This document shows positions 36,801 to 48,904 of a DNA stretch of 64,000 nucleotides, piece after piece. Positions within the stretch are counted from its first letter, which is position 1; each line of letters starts with the position of its first letter. The DNA comes from Centropus unirufus. Lineage: Eukaryota > Chordata > Aves > Cuculiformes > Centropidae. The translations under genes and the position numbers were made by a program. The stretch is from the NCBI GenBank assembly GCA_013397695.1, contig VYZI01000323.1, positions 626,303 through 690,302 of the forward strand, read 5' to 3'. The notes beneath the pieces were generated by a model. That model searched no databases. It was not told where the DNA came from and worked only from the letters and a program-made list of their open reading frames with translations.

Positions 36801-39800
36801 CTCTCTTGTATATAACCCCCACTATGAACTAAGCAAGTTGTTTCTCCCAGAAAATAATAATAATAATTAAAAAAACACAGATTGCTATTGCTATTTCTAT
36901 TTTTACATCTAAGCAAAATGCCATGATGGTAAGTGCCTTGTAAGCACATGGAAAGAAAATCACAGAACAACACAGCATATCCCAACACAGCTTCAATCCA
37001 AAAAAAATGGTCTGTTTATCTGGTTCGGTTCTTACTTTTTACAGTCCCCTATGGTCACTGAGTTCTGGTTTTCATCCATCAGCCTTAAAACCTTCCCAGT
37101 AACAGACCTCATCACTAGCAAGATCTTTTCACACAAGAGGCTCCAGTCTGAGACTCAGGGTATGTTTTAGTTCTGTTCTAGTTCAGAATTTGAATGTGTT
37201 CTGCCTGAACATATGCACAAAGTGAAAATGTGGTTGCTACCAAAATGAAAAGATTTAGAATTCCTCTGCACATCACACAGCTCAAACGCCACAAAACTTC
37301 ATTTGAATACTCCTACAATTAAAAAATATATATATACATTTTCCAACTTTCTGGCATAAACTATTTCTTTTGGTAAAATTTTGTATTTTAAGTTGTTTTC
37401 CTTTTCCGTGAACAAGTGTTGGCAGACTGTTGCAAGCCTGTCACTTCATTGCAGCTTATCATTTCCTTTCATTGGTCTTCTAAATCAGCAAATTCCTACA
37501 CTTTAAATACTAACAGAAATGTAATTTTTGGTGCTAGCGTACTAAGACTTAAAAATATTCACAACAGCATGAATATTTTATGTGAAATATTGTCTCTGAT
37601 TTGTGCCTCCCCAGCTACTCTAACTGATGAACAGGGATTTTCTGTATGCTCATTTAGTGCTGCTGTCCCCGTGGTCCTAAAGGTCTGCTTCATGTAGATG
37701 GACAACTTGTGTACATTTAAAAAGCAAGTTATCATCACCATTTCCTGCATCAAATTTTTGAAGTCTAAAAAGCAAAATAATTTCAAATCCAATAACAAGA
37801 TATTTTAACATATCACCATTGTTTTAAGACAGAACCGTCTGACCAACTGAAAGCAGTTTTCTCCCTTGAAGCGGTTTTGAAATCATGTCTAGAAGAGTCA
37901 CTAATTCCACAGGTGTCCAAGCTGAAAAAACAAAAGAAAAATAAATCGTCTATATGCCAGTACCTCTTCTTTTACACCAGTGCACAAGGTTAGTATGGGT
38001 CTTGCCTTATTTTCTTTCAGCATGACAAACTTTTATCAGACAACTCAGTCCTGGAGAAGCATGTGTCATGCCTTATTTTTGTTCCTAATAGTCAAGATAA
38101 AACTAACTTTTCCTAACCTCATATAACTAAAAAAATTACTCCAGGAAATTATTTTCAGAATCTGGGAGGTGCAAAAGCACTTTCATAATAAGCAATGTCC
38201 ACAGAGCCCCACAAAAGTCTAATGTAAAAGAAAAACAAGCTGCTTAAAAAGGGAGCTTTCTAGTGCAGGAAGTATGTAAATGAGAAGCCTTCTAAGCCTT
38301 CACGTAGAGGTGAACCTGTTGGCTGGGGAACCCTCTGGCTTAGTCTCGGTTACTAAGCTGGTAAATTCATGCAAACTCACTTTACTCCTTGTACATAGAA
38401 AGATTACAAGGCAATATTTTCAGAAGCACAAGACTCTGGATTTTATGCTGCTAGGAGCCTAAAGCAAATATTATTTTCACCAACACTGGAAATTTTTGTT
38501 CTACAAATTTTTAGGAAAAAAACTATAATAAATGCATTTGTATTGACAACACCCTTCTTCCCTAGCACAAGCACCCCATTCAGAATGAAAAGGCAGCACT
38601 TTCTAAACATGGCACTGAATTGCAGTCTGGTTGTGCAGCTTTTCCAGATTGTTAGATTCACATTTTCTTATCAAGAATGCTAGTTCCATGCTTCTATGTT
38701 CAAGGAGTCAAAAAACATACACACTTCCATTCCCATAGTATATGCCTTCATTCTTCCAACTCCCTTTCCTTTACATTCTTTTTCCATTTTCTCAGATGCC
38801 CCCTGGGACTTCACAATTATTCTTTACAATGCAGCAAATATACTTTTTTCTCCATGTAAATCAGATCTTATTTTGGTTATTCTTTTTTTTCTGTAGTAAA
38901 AAAATTCTGTAGTAACTCCTGGGGCTGCAGTACTTGCTACAGCAAGCCTAGTCTTCAACACTGACTTAGAGGAGCACATGAACAGAACAGACATTTTTGT
39001 ACCTGATGTTTATCAAAGTTCTCTCAGATCAGACAGTATTATCATCTTCCCCTCCATCACCTGACAGGACTGTGGCGTAGGCTTATGTCAGTCAGACTAC
39101 GAAGAAAGCCTAGCTGCCACTCTCTAGCCCTGTACATAAAGCAGATACGGGTTTCCCAAAACACACACACTATTGAAAGAGAAAGCTCTATGCTTGTCAG
39201 AAGTTCTTATAAGAAATATAAACAGAAGAAACTTCAAATGAATGCAAGTTCTAGTCTGCCTGACGCTAGTTCATACAAACTCAAAATGGAGAAGGTGCTT
39301 ATAGGGTGCATACAGGGTCAGGCTCTAATTTCTGAATATCAAGGAGGGCAACATCTGTTTTTTCCTTCCTCTGAACTGCCAGAGAAGGCTGGGTGCTAGA
39401 AGCAGGCTAGGGAATGCTGCCATGGCACATATAGTGTTCGTCTCTGCCAGAAAATTCAGGTGCTGTCTTGCCTGTGTCAGAAATTCCTCCCCATCTCCAG
39501 TTCTGCTGAGACCAGGCACTCTTATGGGCTCTGTGCTTGAATTACATATTCAAAACATGGAAATACAACAAATCTGCAGTATCTCCCAGGTGAAGACTCT
39601 CCAAATTAAAAAGAAGCAGCTACTGAGCTTGCTACAAAAGGCTCCAACAGCATTCCTTTCATAAAACCACGTATGGAAATTTTAATCATCTCAAACTCTA
39701 CCTGCCTGACTGTAACAGAAGAGTCAATTATCCAGGTATAAAGAACACTCAAACAGACTCCATGGCAGTTCCAACATAATAAGCTATATTGCCATTACAT

Positions 39801-40649
39801 GGAAACAGGTCCTTTGGGAATGAATTCCAGAAGTCTTCATGCTTGAAGGAAGATTTTTGAGTAGGTGGGGCTAACAAAGACTCATGAGGCACCTGAGAGA
39901 TTTCAGTAGCATCTACTTGAATTTTTGCATTGTTAAACAATGTCCAACCTTATGTCCTTGTATCTAGGCTACAAATACAGAACACACAGCTACCTAACAA
40001 GACAGAAAAGATATAATTTGGGTTAGAAAATAAACTTCACTACTTTTGTCTCTCGGAGTGTCTTTTCCTTACAGAGAGAAAATTGACTCCCATAACTTAA
40101 GTTTCTGTCACAGCCAGGAGAAACAAGTTCATCTACACACACCTCATTTGGTTTTTATATCCACTTTAGGACTTTAGGCTAAGCCGTCAACACTGTAGGT
40201 ACAGATGTGGCTAATTTTTTCATAGTCGGCTACACTGAAAGAAGCCAGTGGTGCTGCAGACGTTTATATGTAGCCTGATGCATCCTATTTCAGTTGTCTG
40301 GATCCTAGATGAGTACTAGTCACTTGGCCAGTACTACCAGCTCTTTTCCACTTACTTTTGCTGATACAAAAGCAAGCTGAAATCCAAAGGAGGAAGAAGA
40401 AATGTGTGTAAGAAGCAGCAATGGGAGAAGACATTGGTTAGAATATGAATTGCCTTTAAAGATAAAACACGTGGAAAAATGTTTCTGTGGGTATGTCACT
40501 CATCCATGCAGCAACCATGACACTCATAGAGCTATTTGTACACTGTTTTTTTAAATGCTCCAAGATAAAAAGTCAAATATGGGGCTATAATGTTTCTATT
40601 CCATTAAACCATTTATGTATACAGTCGTTAGCATGTAGGATACAACATA
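33804..40649. other. Unique AT-rich sequence, no gene seen
   Basis: No transposon family, RNA gene or supported exon. Simple features include 16 A at 35,846-35,861, a short TA run at about 37,326-37,337, and a 9-bp perfect hairpin at 36,262-36,284. The longest plus frames (35,678-36,019 and 36,175-36,510, 111-113 codons) have no recognisable domain and are chance-sized. Confidence 0.55.
35846..35861. repeat. Run of 16 A
   Basis: A plain mononucleotide run inside a 113-codon frame, where it would encode polylysine. This is another reason to distrust that frame. Confidence 0.9.
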
Positions 40650-40825
40650 TGAACACAAGAAATGTCCTAGCAGTTCAGCCCAATGATCCATCCAGTCCTC
40701 CCCATTTTGGCTTTAATAAAAGATGGTAGAAGAGGCTACATAGAGAGAGCGCATAAGCTGGACCACTTTGTCTAGCCCTTTCCTCTCATTCTCCACAAGC
40801 ATCCACTACTGGTGCTTGAATGATG
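40650..40825 (-). mobile_element. Possible ancient CR1-like 3' fragment
   Basis: The order AAGAAATGTCCTAGCAGTTC, AGCCCAATGATCCATCCAGT, TGTCTAGCCC, CATCCACTACTGGTGCTTGA resembles the antisense 3' region of old amniote CR1 elements best known from turtles and crocodilians. Divergence is high and the edges are vague. The similarity is from memory and could be spurious. Confidence 0.35.
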
Positions 40826-42463
40826 CAAAACCAGATATGCTCCCCCCAAAAATGAGAGGATATTAGCTGTATCTGAAATGTCACCAAAAGCTTAGTCTGC
40901 TACATGGGGAAGTTGCCAGATTAAAAATAGAAACTGCCATTCTGATTACAGCTGTGAGCATTTCACTGATGGGCTGGGTTTCATCTGTTTTATATTTTAT
41001 TTAAAAGGATTAATCCTTAAAAAGAAAAACAACACCAACCAACTAATACAGTGAAACGTTACCTATTTCAAAACACCCAAACCCGCAGTGCTGACTGCAG
41101 GCAGAAATTAAAAGCAATCCAGTATATTGCAACACATGTCCTTATCAGCAGTAGGTCAGCAGAAAGCACTGTGTTGAATCTGCTGCTGCTGCTTTTCCAG
41201 TTTCTGACTCTGGCAGTAAAGCAGATAGAAACCTAAAAATGCATCTTTAACAGCTGTTCTTCATGGAAGCTCAGCTACTAATGCAGGACTAGTTTGCATG
41301 AGTTTGAGTCTGCTTTCAAGGCATCATATACCCCTATGGGAAGTTTAGAGTTGTGTACAGGCAACTATGTATATAGTGTAATGAAATAAACCATACCCCT
41401 CATCTCTAATATCAACTGCTCTCCAGTAATAAACAAGGACTTCAAGCCAGCCTCTAAAAATCACCCATCTGAACAGCCTTAGAAGAAAGAGACAACACAT
41501 TACTTGAAACGTCTGAAAGATGAAATATCACTAAAGTGGAAATATATGTATTTACATGTATTTACATACTATAAGTTCAATACACTTGATCTCTTCCTTC
41601 TGTTGTGAAACTTTTCTTCAGAAGGAATAGAGTTTTTAAAAATGTATTTGCACAGCACTTCAAAATGCAAGGAACCAATACACTCATTCAACATCGACGT
41701 ATCTCATGAACAGATATTTTCCTGGCATCTGTAAATCACTTCACTTACACACTTAATTCAATTAATTGCACATGCGTATGTGAATAAGAGAGGATTCAAA
41801 CCAGTTTGGTGCTGGACTTGAGCACCTGGTCACTTGTCCACCCCAAAAGAGAAATCCATCTGTTGTGGGAAGGGATATTGATTGGTACATGAGAGACTGC
41901 TGGTCCAACTCCAAGAGAAAAAGTGACACACCTAAGAAAGTCATACCTCCAGTCCGACCTCACCTGCGTTAGTCTCTCAGCACGTATTTTCCTTTGATGC
42001 ATATATATTACACTTGTTAATACTAATGAGAGCACTGAGAAATTCTTGAGAACAAAGGGCAACCAGGGCCCTGAGGGGTACGCACTGGTGAAAGTGGTGA
42101 CTGCCATAGTTTGAGCTGCCTGATCTACAATTCAAAATGTTCTGAAAAGGAGATGAAGCATACGTGTGTTTTCATTGGAATGTTGCCATAGTGAAGTTTG
42201 GCTTATGTATATTTTAATCAGAGCTCCTGAAAAAGCTTCAAAGAGCCTACAGTGTACAATTTAATTAGCTATTTGTTAGAGAGAGGCCAGGGTCACTTTG
42301 AAATTCTGCCATCTGATAAGGAACAAGCACATTCAGTCCGAGGCGCTGTGTAAACCATACACAGACAGTTTTCCAGATCTTAATTTAAAATGAAATCTAG
42401 CCCAGAATTATTTTGTTCTAGACTGTGCTTTGAGCAGGATCAGACCTAGAAGTCCACCTGCAA

Positions 42464-42534
42464 ACAGGTCAAACACAGGGAAGTTAAGACTGATTATTCC
42501 ACAGGTCAAACACAGGGAACAGACTGATTATTCC
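42464..42534 (+). repeat. Tandem duplication, units of 37 and 34 bp
   Basis: ACAGGTCAAACACAGGGAA followed by a short variable part and ACTGATTATTCC occurs twice back to back. The first unit (42,464-42,500) has GTTAAG where the second (42,501-42,534) has CAG. The copies are otherwise identical, so the duplication looks recent. Confidence 0.9.
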
Positions 42535-43194
42535 CCTGCTCAATGGACTGTCCTGGTTCTGTAAAGGAATAGAGTTTTGTAATTTAACATCCTAAGCCCT
42601 GACTTACAACCGAGCACCTGCCATATGGCCTTCAATTTAAATGCAATGACAGCCTGGACATTACCCTGGACCTAAATACCGTGTCCCAGCCTGTACCAGA
42701 TAAGCCTGCAGTGACAGCTCTGTACCTTTCTGAGAATGAACAAACTGCATAGGCTAAACTACAAGTGACACAATAGCTGATACAATAGCATTTACTCATA
42801 CATACTTTCAAATAAATCACATTTACAAATTAAAAATGGAAGTCTATCAGCCTGCTGTAACTTCCCTACTTTGGACACAAAGTTGAAATAAAACCTTGTC
42901 GAGACCATCTATTAGATTGGCAGCCATTGCAATGAGGGGAAAAATATAGATGTAGCAATTTTAAGAGCAAGAACATACAGGATGGTTTGCTGCTTCTGAC
43001 ACTCTCTTTTCTTGAAATTAAACTTTCACAGTAATTTATGCCTTAAAAAGAAGCCATCTGAGAATTTATTCCCTACTCACCTGAAAATTTCAATTTTATC
43101 AGTGGATTGAGACCCATCAATTTTCTAAACCTGCTTCTTTTAAAGGCAGAAGACATACTCCAGATGGATCACAAACTAGAGGGCACTCCTTGAA

Positions 43195-43405
43195 AGTGAT
43201 TTATTGCCTTTTAGTGAACACCGAACCATTACATCTCCACTGTCACAAACTGCGGTGGTGCGCTTGAGGAAAAAAGAATTAGAACATTTTCCTTTATTCT
43301 AAGCGAGTCTCTTTAATTAGATGCATTTAGCACACATCTCGTCATTATATCAATCACGTCGCATTCGACCAGCTTCTCAAATCACTTGTGATTCCACAAA
43401 CGTGT
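43195..43405. promoter_or_regulatory. Candidate conserved regulatory element
   Basis: About nine CpG dinucleotides survive in roughly 200 bases of otherwise AT-rich sequence (for example CACGTCGCATTCGACC). They are accompanied by TTTAATTAGATGCATTT, which joins homeodomain- and octamer-like words. There is no open exon structure. Retained CpG in such a setting can mean constraint or lack of methylation; this is inference only. Confidence 0.25.
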
Positions 43406-46400
43406 CTTCTGCAAAAGCCTGGAAGGCGGCTGCTGCTGCTGGCTCCACCTCTCAGCTCTGCAGTTTTATGAATGACTTGCAATCACTGACAATGAATGAC
43501 TGCCAACTGCCCACTCAACCCTTTCTACTCTTCCCTGCACGTACAAACCAGAGAAGCAAACAAGCTCCGTGACTGCAGATGAGACTTCAGTACACTTTCC
43601 AATATATGGCATTCATCTTTCACAACAGGAACTAAATGTTCTTCCGGATACTTAGAGTATAGAAATTAAAAATTAAAAGCTTATGCAACATCCTTCTTCT
43701 ATTTTCTTTTTAACAAGAAAACTTTTTAGGCATTTAATCAAAGTGAAATTGTCTTTTTCTGAATGCTTCACTGCTTCAGTAACAAACAGGAAAACTGGAA
43801 TTAAAGAGCCCTCACCTACTTCCAGAAAACTGAGATTTTTCTGGAGCCAAAACATAAAATCTGTCAGTCATTTTGCAATATTATATTGGTAAAGTTTCAA
43901 CATAAAAGATACTGTCTTACTCTCTGTCCAGAAGGCAGATACTTCTATACCCCTGATTTCTTAATTTAATGGATACATAAAAACAATCAGTACTATTTTG
44001 CTTCTTTATTACAGTGAGAGTAGCCTATAAACAACTTTAAAAGCCATAGTAGTTAGCATCACAGACTGATCAATCTAAATTTGTGACTCTAAGCAGAGTG
44101 TAAAAACCCCATACAGGAGAAACATTTGTATTACAGGTCAGTTACTAAGGCCAAATGTAAATCAAGAAGTAGCTTGTTTCATGCTCTGACATTACTTTGT
44201 AATAACAGAAATTAAAATGAAAAGTAAGTTATGCTCTATTCCTCACTGCCTAAGACTCCTTCACGGGATATGGGACCTAAAAGGATCTTGTCAGTATCTT
44301 TAAAGTATCAGCAAATCTAAATAATTTAATGGACTAGTAAGTATTTTTAATGTAAATGTGTCAATAACCAGACAATAGTACACAGATTACTAATTTGATT
44401 CTCTATACACTTTCTCAAATTCACCTGGGCTAAATGAAGCTCCTATTCATGCTATGCTCATCTGCACCAGAAAAAAAAAGATTAACTAGCAATGTATATA
44501 GTGATGGAAGTATGTCAACATCTTTATCTTCATGTCAAGGGCCTGACTTCAGCTGAGACCCATGAAACCACCACACAATCTATCAAAACCTTTTAGAGAA
44601 CTCCTCAGGTGCTATGGCCTAAGGAAAATTGTTTCCTCTTCTCCAGTTTCCAGAAAATATTGTTATGCATGGGACATGTAAAGTAGTGTAAAAGGGATGA
44701 TGCAGCAAGCATTTCCTTTGTGTCCTGAGAAATATTAAAGTATTAAAATAAACTCTTTGCAGCAATTTCTTTTATTTTGGGTTTGGAGTTTTTTTAAGTC
44801 TTCTTTCAAAACAAAAATACAGGTACAAAGAAAGCAAGATCAGATGTTTACAAAAGAACAGAAGATGAGCACATTCATGCCCAATTAATTTGTTTTCCAT
44901 CTCCAGCAGCATTAGTTAATCCTATAAAAGATAATCACCTCTTCCTCTTAATTTTGCCTTGCTTTACTTATATATTTATATCTTCACAAGCTATCAAAAA
45001 CTACCATTAGAAAAGTGGAAAGTGACAGTGCCAGATGCAGCGTTTGAAGCACTCTAACCATGTCACAACTTGCTGCTTTCCCATCTTGCCACACTGACAT
45101 CCATCTGTAAGCCAAGCAAGTCCTCCACTCAGATGCTTGCCACACACAGTTTCTGAGAGACCTGATCAGTTTTCGCTGGCTGGTTTCAAGGGAAAATAAT
45201 CAAGCATTAAGATTTTAGAAGTCAAGTAAGATTTTTATTACATGGTGTCTGCCATAATCTTGTATTCTGGCACAGAAAAAAAAAAATTACCATAAGAATA
45301 GCATTATACAGTTTTGCAGTGGTCATGCTCCAGCTTAAGGCAAATCTGATGATCCCTAGCTGACACAGGTTTTTCCATCACTACCCCATAGAAAGGTGCA
45401 AACAAATGGCAGAGGATGGAATGACCCAAAGCTTTTATTGAAAGACCCAACAAGACCCTTCATGTGTTTACATTTTCGGTTGCTCCCCTGGACATTTTGC
45501 ATTTTCAGGACAGTCAACATGATTGCTTAATATATTCATACTAGCACTATTCATAGAACGAATATCTCAGTAATTCTGCTTTTGTTTTGATCTATTTTTG
45601 CAGGTGTTCAGTTACTGACATGATTAGGCTGAGAGCACATTTCTTTGTCTCAAAGTAATTGTGAGGCAAGACTAAAAAAACCTTTATCATTGCAACATCT
45701 GAAATACTAAAAGTCTTAGGGACATAATTATGAATTTTTTTCCTAAGCTATTTAAGATTCTTATGACAGATCATGACTAAACAGTACTAAATATTCTTTT
45801 ACATTCAATTCAAACAACTTTTGTTATATGACCGCGGAGAAAACAACGTTAGGCATCATAGCATATTCAGGAAGACAGACAGTTATGCTCACATCGCACA
45901 AAACCAGCTCTTCAATTATTCTTGATTACATCTATGCTGCCCAGCTGGAAATAGCCGAGAGCTGCATTTAGACTTCAGTAGGGAACGTTTATTGTATGAA
46001 TTATTTGCAAACTGTCAAATACCAGCATCATGTTTACCTAGAATATATGTATCACTCTTCCTCCATGTCTTCACTTTAACAGACATGTAATAATTCAGCT
46101 ATTTGAAAGGTTGTCTCCAAATAGGGCAGCCACATTGGTATTTTGAAAGCTTTTCCTTCCACTTCTCATGCTCTATTCTCTACATAAATCATGGCAATGA
46201 AAATCGCTTATTAAATCTTTTAAAGAGATGCGCACAACACTAATCCAGGTATGGTGACAACATTTCTTACCTTGCTGGTTCGGAACTAAAATAGGATCTG
46301 AAGCATTGGGAAGGCAGAAAAAAGCAGATACAGATGTTTGAGGGTTTTCCCTTTTTCTCCATTGAAATCCAAGTCTAGATACACTCAATAAATTCATGTT

Positions 46401-48139
46401 GACTGCTTCAATTTGCCAAGAAACAAATTCCAAAAGAACTCATTCCATTATTTTCCCAGGGACTTAGGTACATTGGCCTCATTTGCACCTCTAAGTAGGT
46501 ATGGCTACCACCTCCAACTGTCCATACCTCCACGAGGCACTGGGCACTGCCTGCAGTCTGGCACCTGGAAAGCAGTATCCCTCCCGGAGTTCTGCTGGAG
46601 CAGGGGCCTGTTCTGTGCCAGGGGCAGCTGCTCCAGTTGCAGCTGGAGTCAATGCACTGCTCCCCTGTGCTCTCCCTACCCATTGAGCAGAGAGGCTGCA
46701 AAAACCTTCTCCTTCCAATACGATGTTTCCTTCAACACCCACAAAACAGTGTGAAAATTAATCCAGCTAATCAGAGTTTCAGGTGGATTTTTCAGGGTTT
46801 CTTTTTAACGTTCTCCTAAACTGAAAAATTCAGCATAGAGAAGTAAGTACCTTTTTAACCACTGTTACCCACCCTGAGCATGTGGATGGAAACGCAAAGT
46901 GATTTTCAGCCATGCACTGCACAACAAAGAGCACCTTCACAGGACAACAGCCATGGAGGAACTGAAGCACATAGATAAGACATTTGAAACAGCACTGTCT
47001 TTTAAACAAGCTGTCTAGACTCTTCATCTTAGAGATTTTAAGAATGTTATGGGGTTTCATTTTCATTTTTCAGCAATATTTCAATTTAGAACCCAAATCA
47101 CACTGCAACATATTGAAGAACAAGAATTTTTCAGCCATCCTATCCAGCTCCCCGATGTTCATGGGTACTCATTTCTTTGCTTTAGGCAGATTGAAATGGG
47201 CCTCCAGGTGCAGAGCGAGTGTGGAAGATCTGGGACAAGAAATAAGACCACCATGAAATGAAAGGGCATTAACCATGCCAGACATAAACCTCTGATGACA
47301 TATAATTATGAACAGATATTATGCTAGGCGAGGAAGGAAGTAGAGGAAAACTTGCTCTCATTCAGGTCTTCAGGCAGAATGCTGAGGTCCATAATTCATG
47401 TTAACAGCATGCCAGATATGGTGGCTACAGACACACGGGAATACCAGGGTGCAAGTGCTACAAAATGTAATATTTGTACCGTATAACTGTGGATATAAAT
47501 GTTTTATGAGCTCCAGCAGGGCCAAAGGAACACATTGCAGATTGGGTGGAAGAGAAAATGGTGCTTAAGGAAGGGGGAAGTGGTCTTGAACACTCAGATC
47601 CTTAATCACCCAGCACGTGGAAAAAAAACATCAAAACAATTCCCCATAATATTCCCATGGCTGATTAACTGGAAGCCAGAGAGGGACAATGCACAAGGAC
47701 TCACCCTAAGTATTTCTTATGCCTGGCTTTATGCAAAGTCAACAGCACGGGCATTTTAGATATGTAACCAAATCTAACTCTACAAAGAACATAATGACAT
47801 AGAAATTAAACAGAGACATCCTGCAGGCTGCAGGGTACTACTTGGTAGGTTTGTAGCCGATCAGATGCTATAGCCCCCTACCTAGTGTCAACCTAAGGCT
47901 TAGTCCCAGATTTCACAAGAAATACACTTTACTCTGGTGGCTGTTTAATTTTCTTTTGTTGCTGTTTGCAGCCTCTGCAAGCAGGCCAGTCTCTCTCTTG
48001 TAGTTTACTAGCACACATTTCTCACTTCACTGACGCCACATTTTGCTACTTGAAATTTTATTTCAAGCTAGTTGACTTCTCCTAAAATTTAATTTCTCCC
48101 TAGTGAGACCTGCCACACAACACTAGACCACATAAACTT

Positions 48140-48760
48140 CACAAAGATGGACAACACCATCCTGGCCTGCATGAGGTGGGGAATGCTGCCATCAGGTTAA
48201 GGGGCGTGATCCTTCCGCTCTGCTCAGTACTGATGAGACATACTTGGACTCCTGACTTCACTTCTGGGCTCTCCAGAATGAGAGAGAGACATGGATCCAC
48301 TGTAGCAGGTTCAGTGAAAGACCACACGGACAACTGAGAATCAGAGTGCGTTACAAAGGGAGGCCAAGGGAGCAACAACTGTTCAACCTGGAGATGAGAT
48401 GGCTCAGGTGGGATCTTGTCAATGTGTATATAAACCTGAGAAGTGGGTGCAAAGAAGATGGAGCCAGGCTCCTCTCTGTGGTATACAGTGAATGGAGAAG
48501 AGTAAATTGTTACAAATTGAAATACAGGAAATTCCTTTTAAATATAAGAAAAAGCTTTTTTTTGTTGTTTTTTTCATTGTGAGGCTGATCAAACATAGGT
48601 TTCCAACAGAGGTTGTGGAGTCTCCATCTTTGGACATACTCAAAATCTGGCTGAACTTGGCCCTGAGCAACCTGCTTTAACTGATCCCACTTGAACAGGG
48701 CAGTTGGACTAGACAATCTACAGAGGTTCCTTCCAGCTTTAACTGTTCTGTGAGTCTGTG
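48140..48760 (+). mobile_element. CR1 LINE 3' fragment, about 620 bp
   Basis: Plus-strand CR1 from the end of the ORF2 region to the 3' terminus: ACCATCCTGGCCTGCATGAG, CTGTTCAACCTGGAGATGAG, GATGGAGCCAGGCTCCTCTC, CAGAGGTTGTGGAGTCTCC, TTGGACTAGACAATCTACAG and the end TGTTCTGTGAGTCTGTG. It is moderately diverged, with a T-rich insertion near 48,557-48,576. Overlapping 60-83-codon frames on both strands are CR1 debris. Confidence 0.9.
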
Positions 48761-48820
48761 TGCAACGTCTTGTCCTGTAAGTATGTAGTCCACAAGAGTT
48801 TGCACCACTCTTAGATTTTT

Positions 48821-48904
48821 CCTTTTATTTTTAATAATTTTAATATTTTTAATATTTTTAATATTAATTAATATTAATACTTTTAAAAAAACAATATTTT
48901 TAAT
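48821..48904. repeat. AT-rich imperfect repeat (TTTTTAATA-type)
   Basis: Imperfect 9-10-base units of TTTTTAATA/TTAATATT with internal palindromic ATTAATTAAT. It begins about 60 bases after the end of the CR1 copy at 48,760. Confidence 0.8.

Larger units (their letters stand above)
40826..48139. other. Unique sequence, some possibly conserved segments
   Basis: No gene was recognised. A tandem duplication lies at 42,464-42,534. Segments at 42,100-42,350, 43,195-43,405 and 45,850-46,030 look like regulatory conserved elements by motif and CpG content. A GC-richer patch open in several frames lies at 46,480-46,760, with paired CAGCTG E-box words at 46,627-46,649. Nothing else stands out. Confidence 0.5.

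Noticed and set aside
47170..47217. Acceptor-like TTTCTTTGCTTTAG followed by CCTCCAG|GTGCAG
   Set aside because: The acceptor is good, but the donor is weak and the enclosed segment would be a tiny exon with no support.
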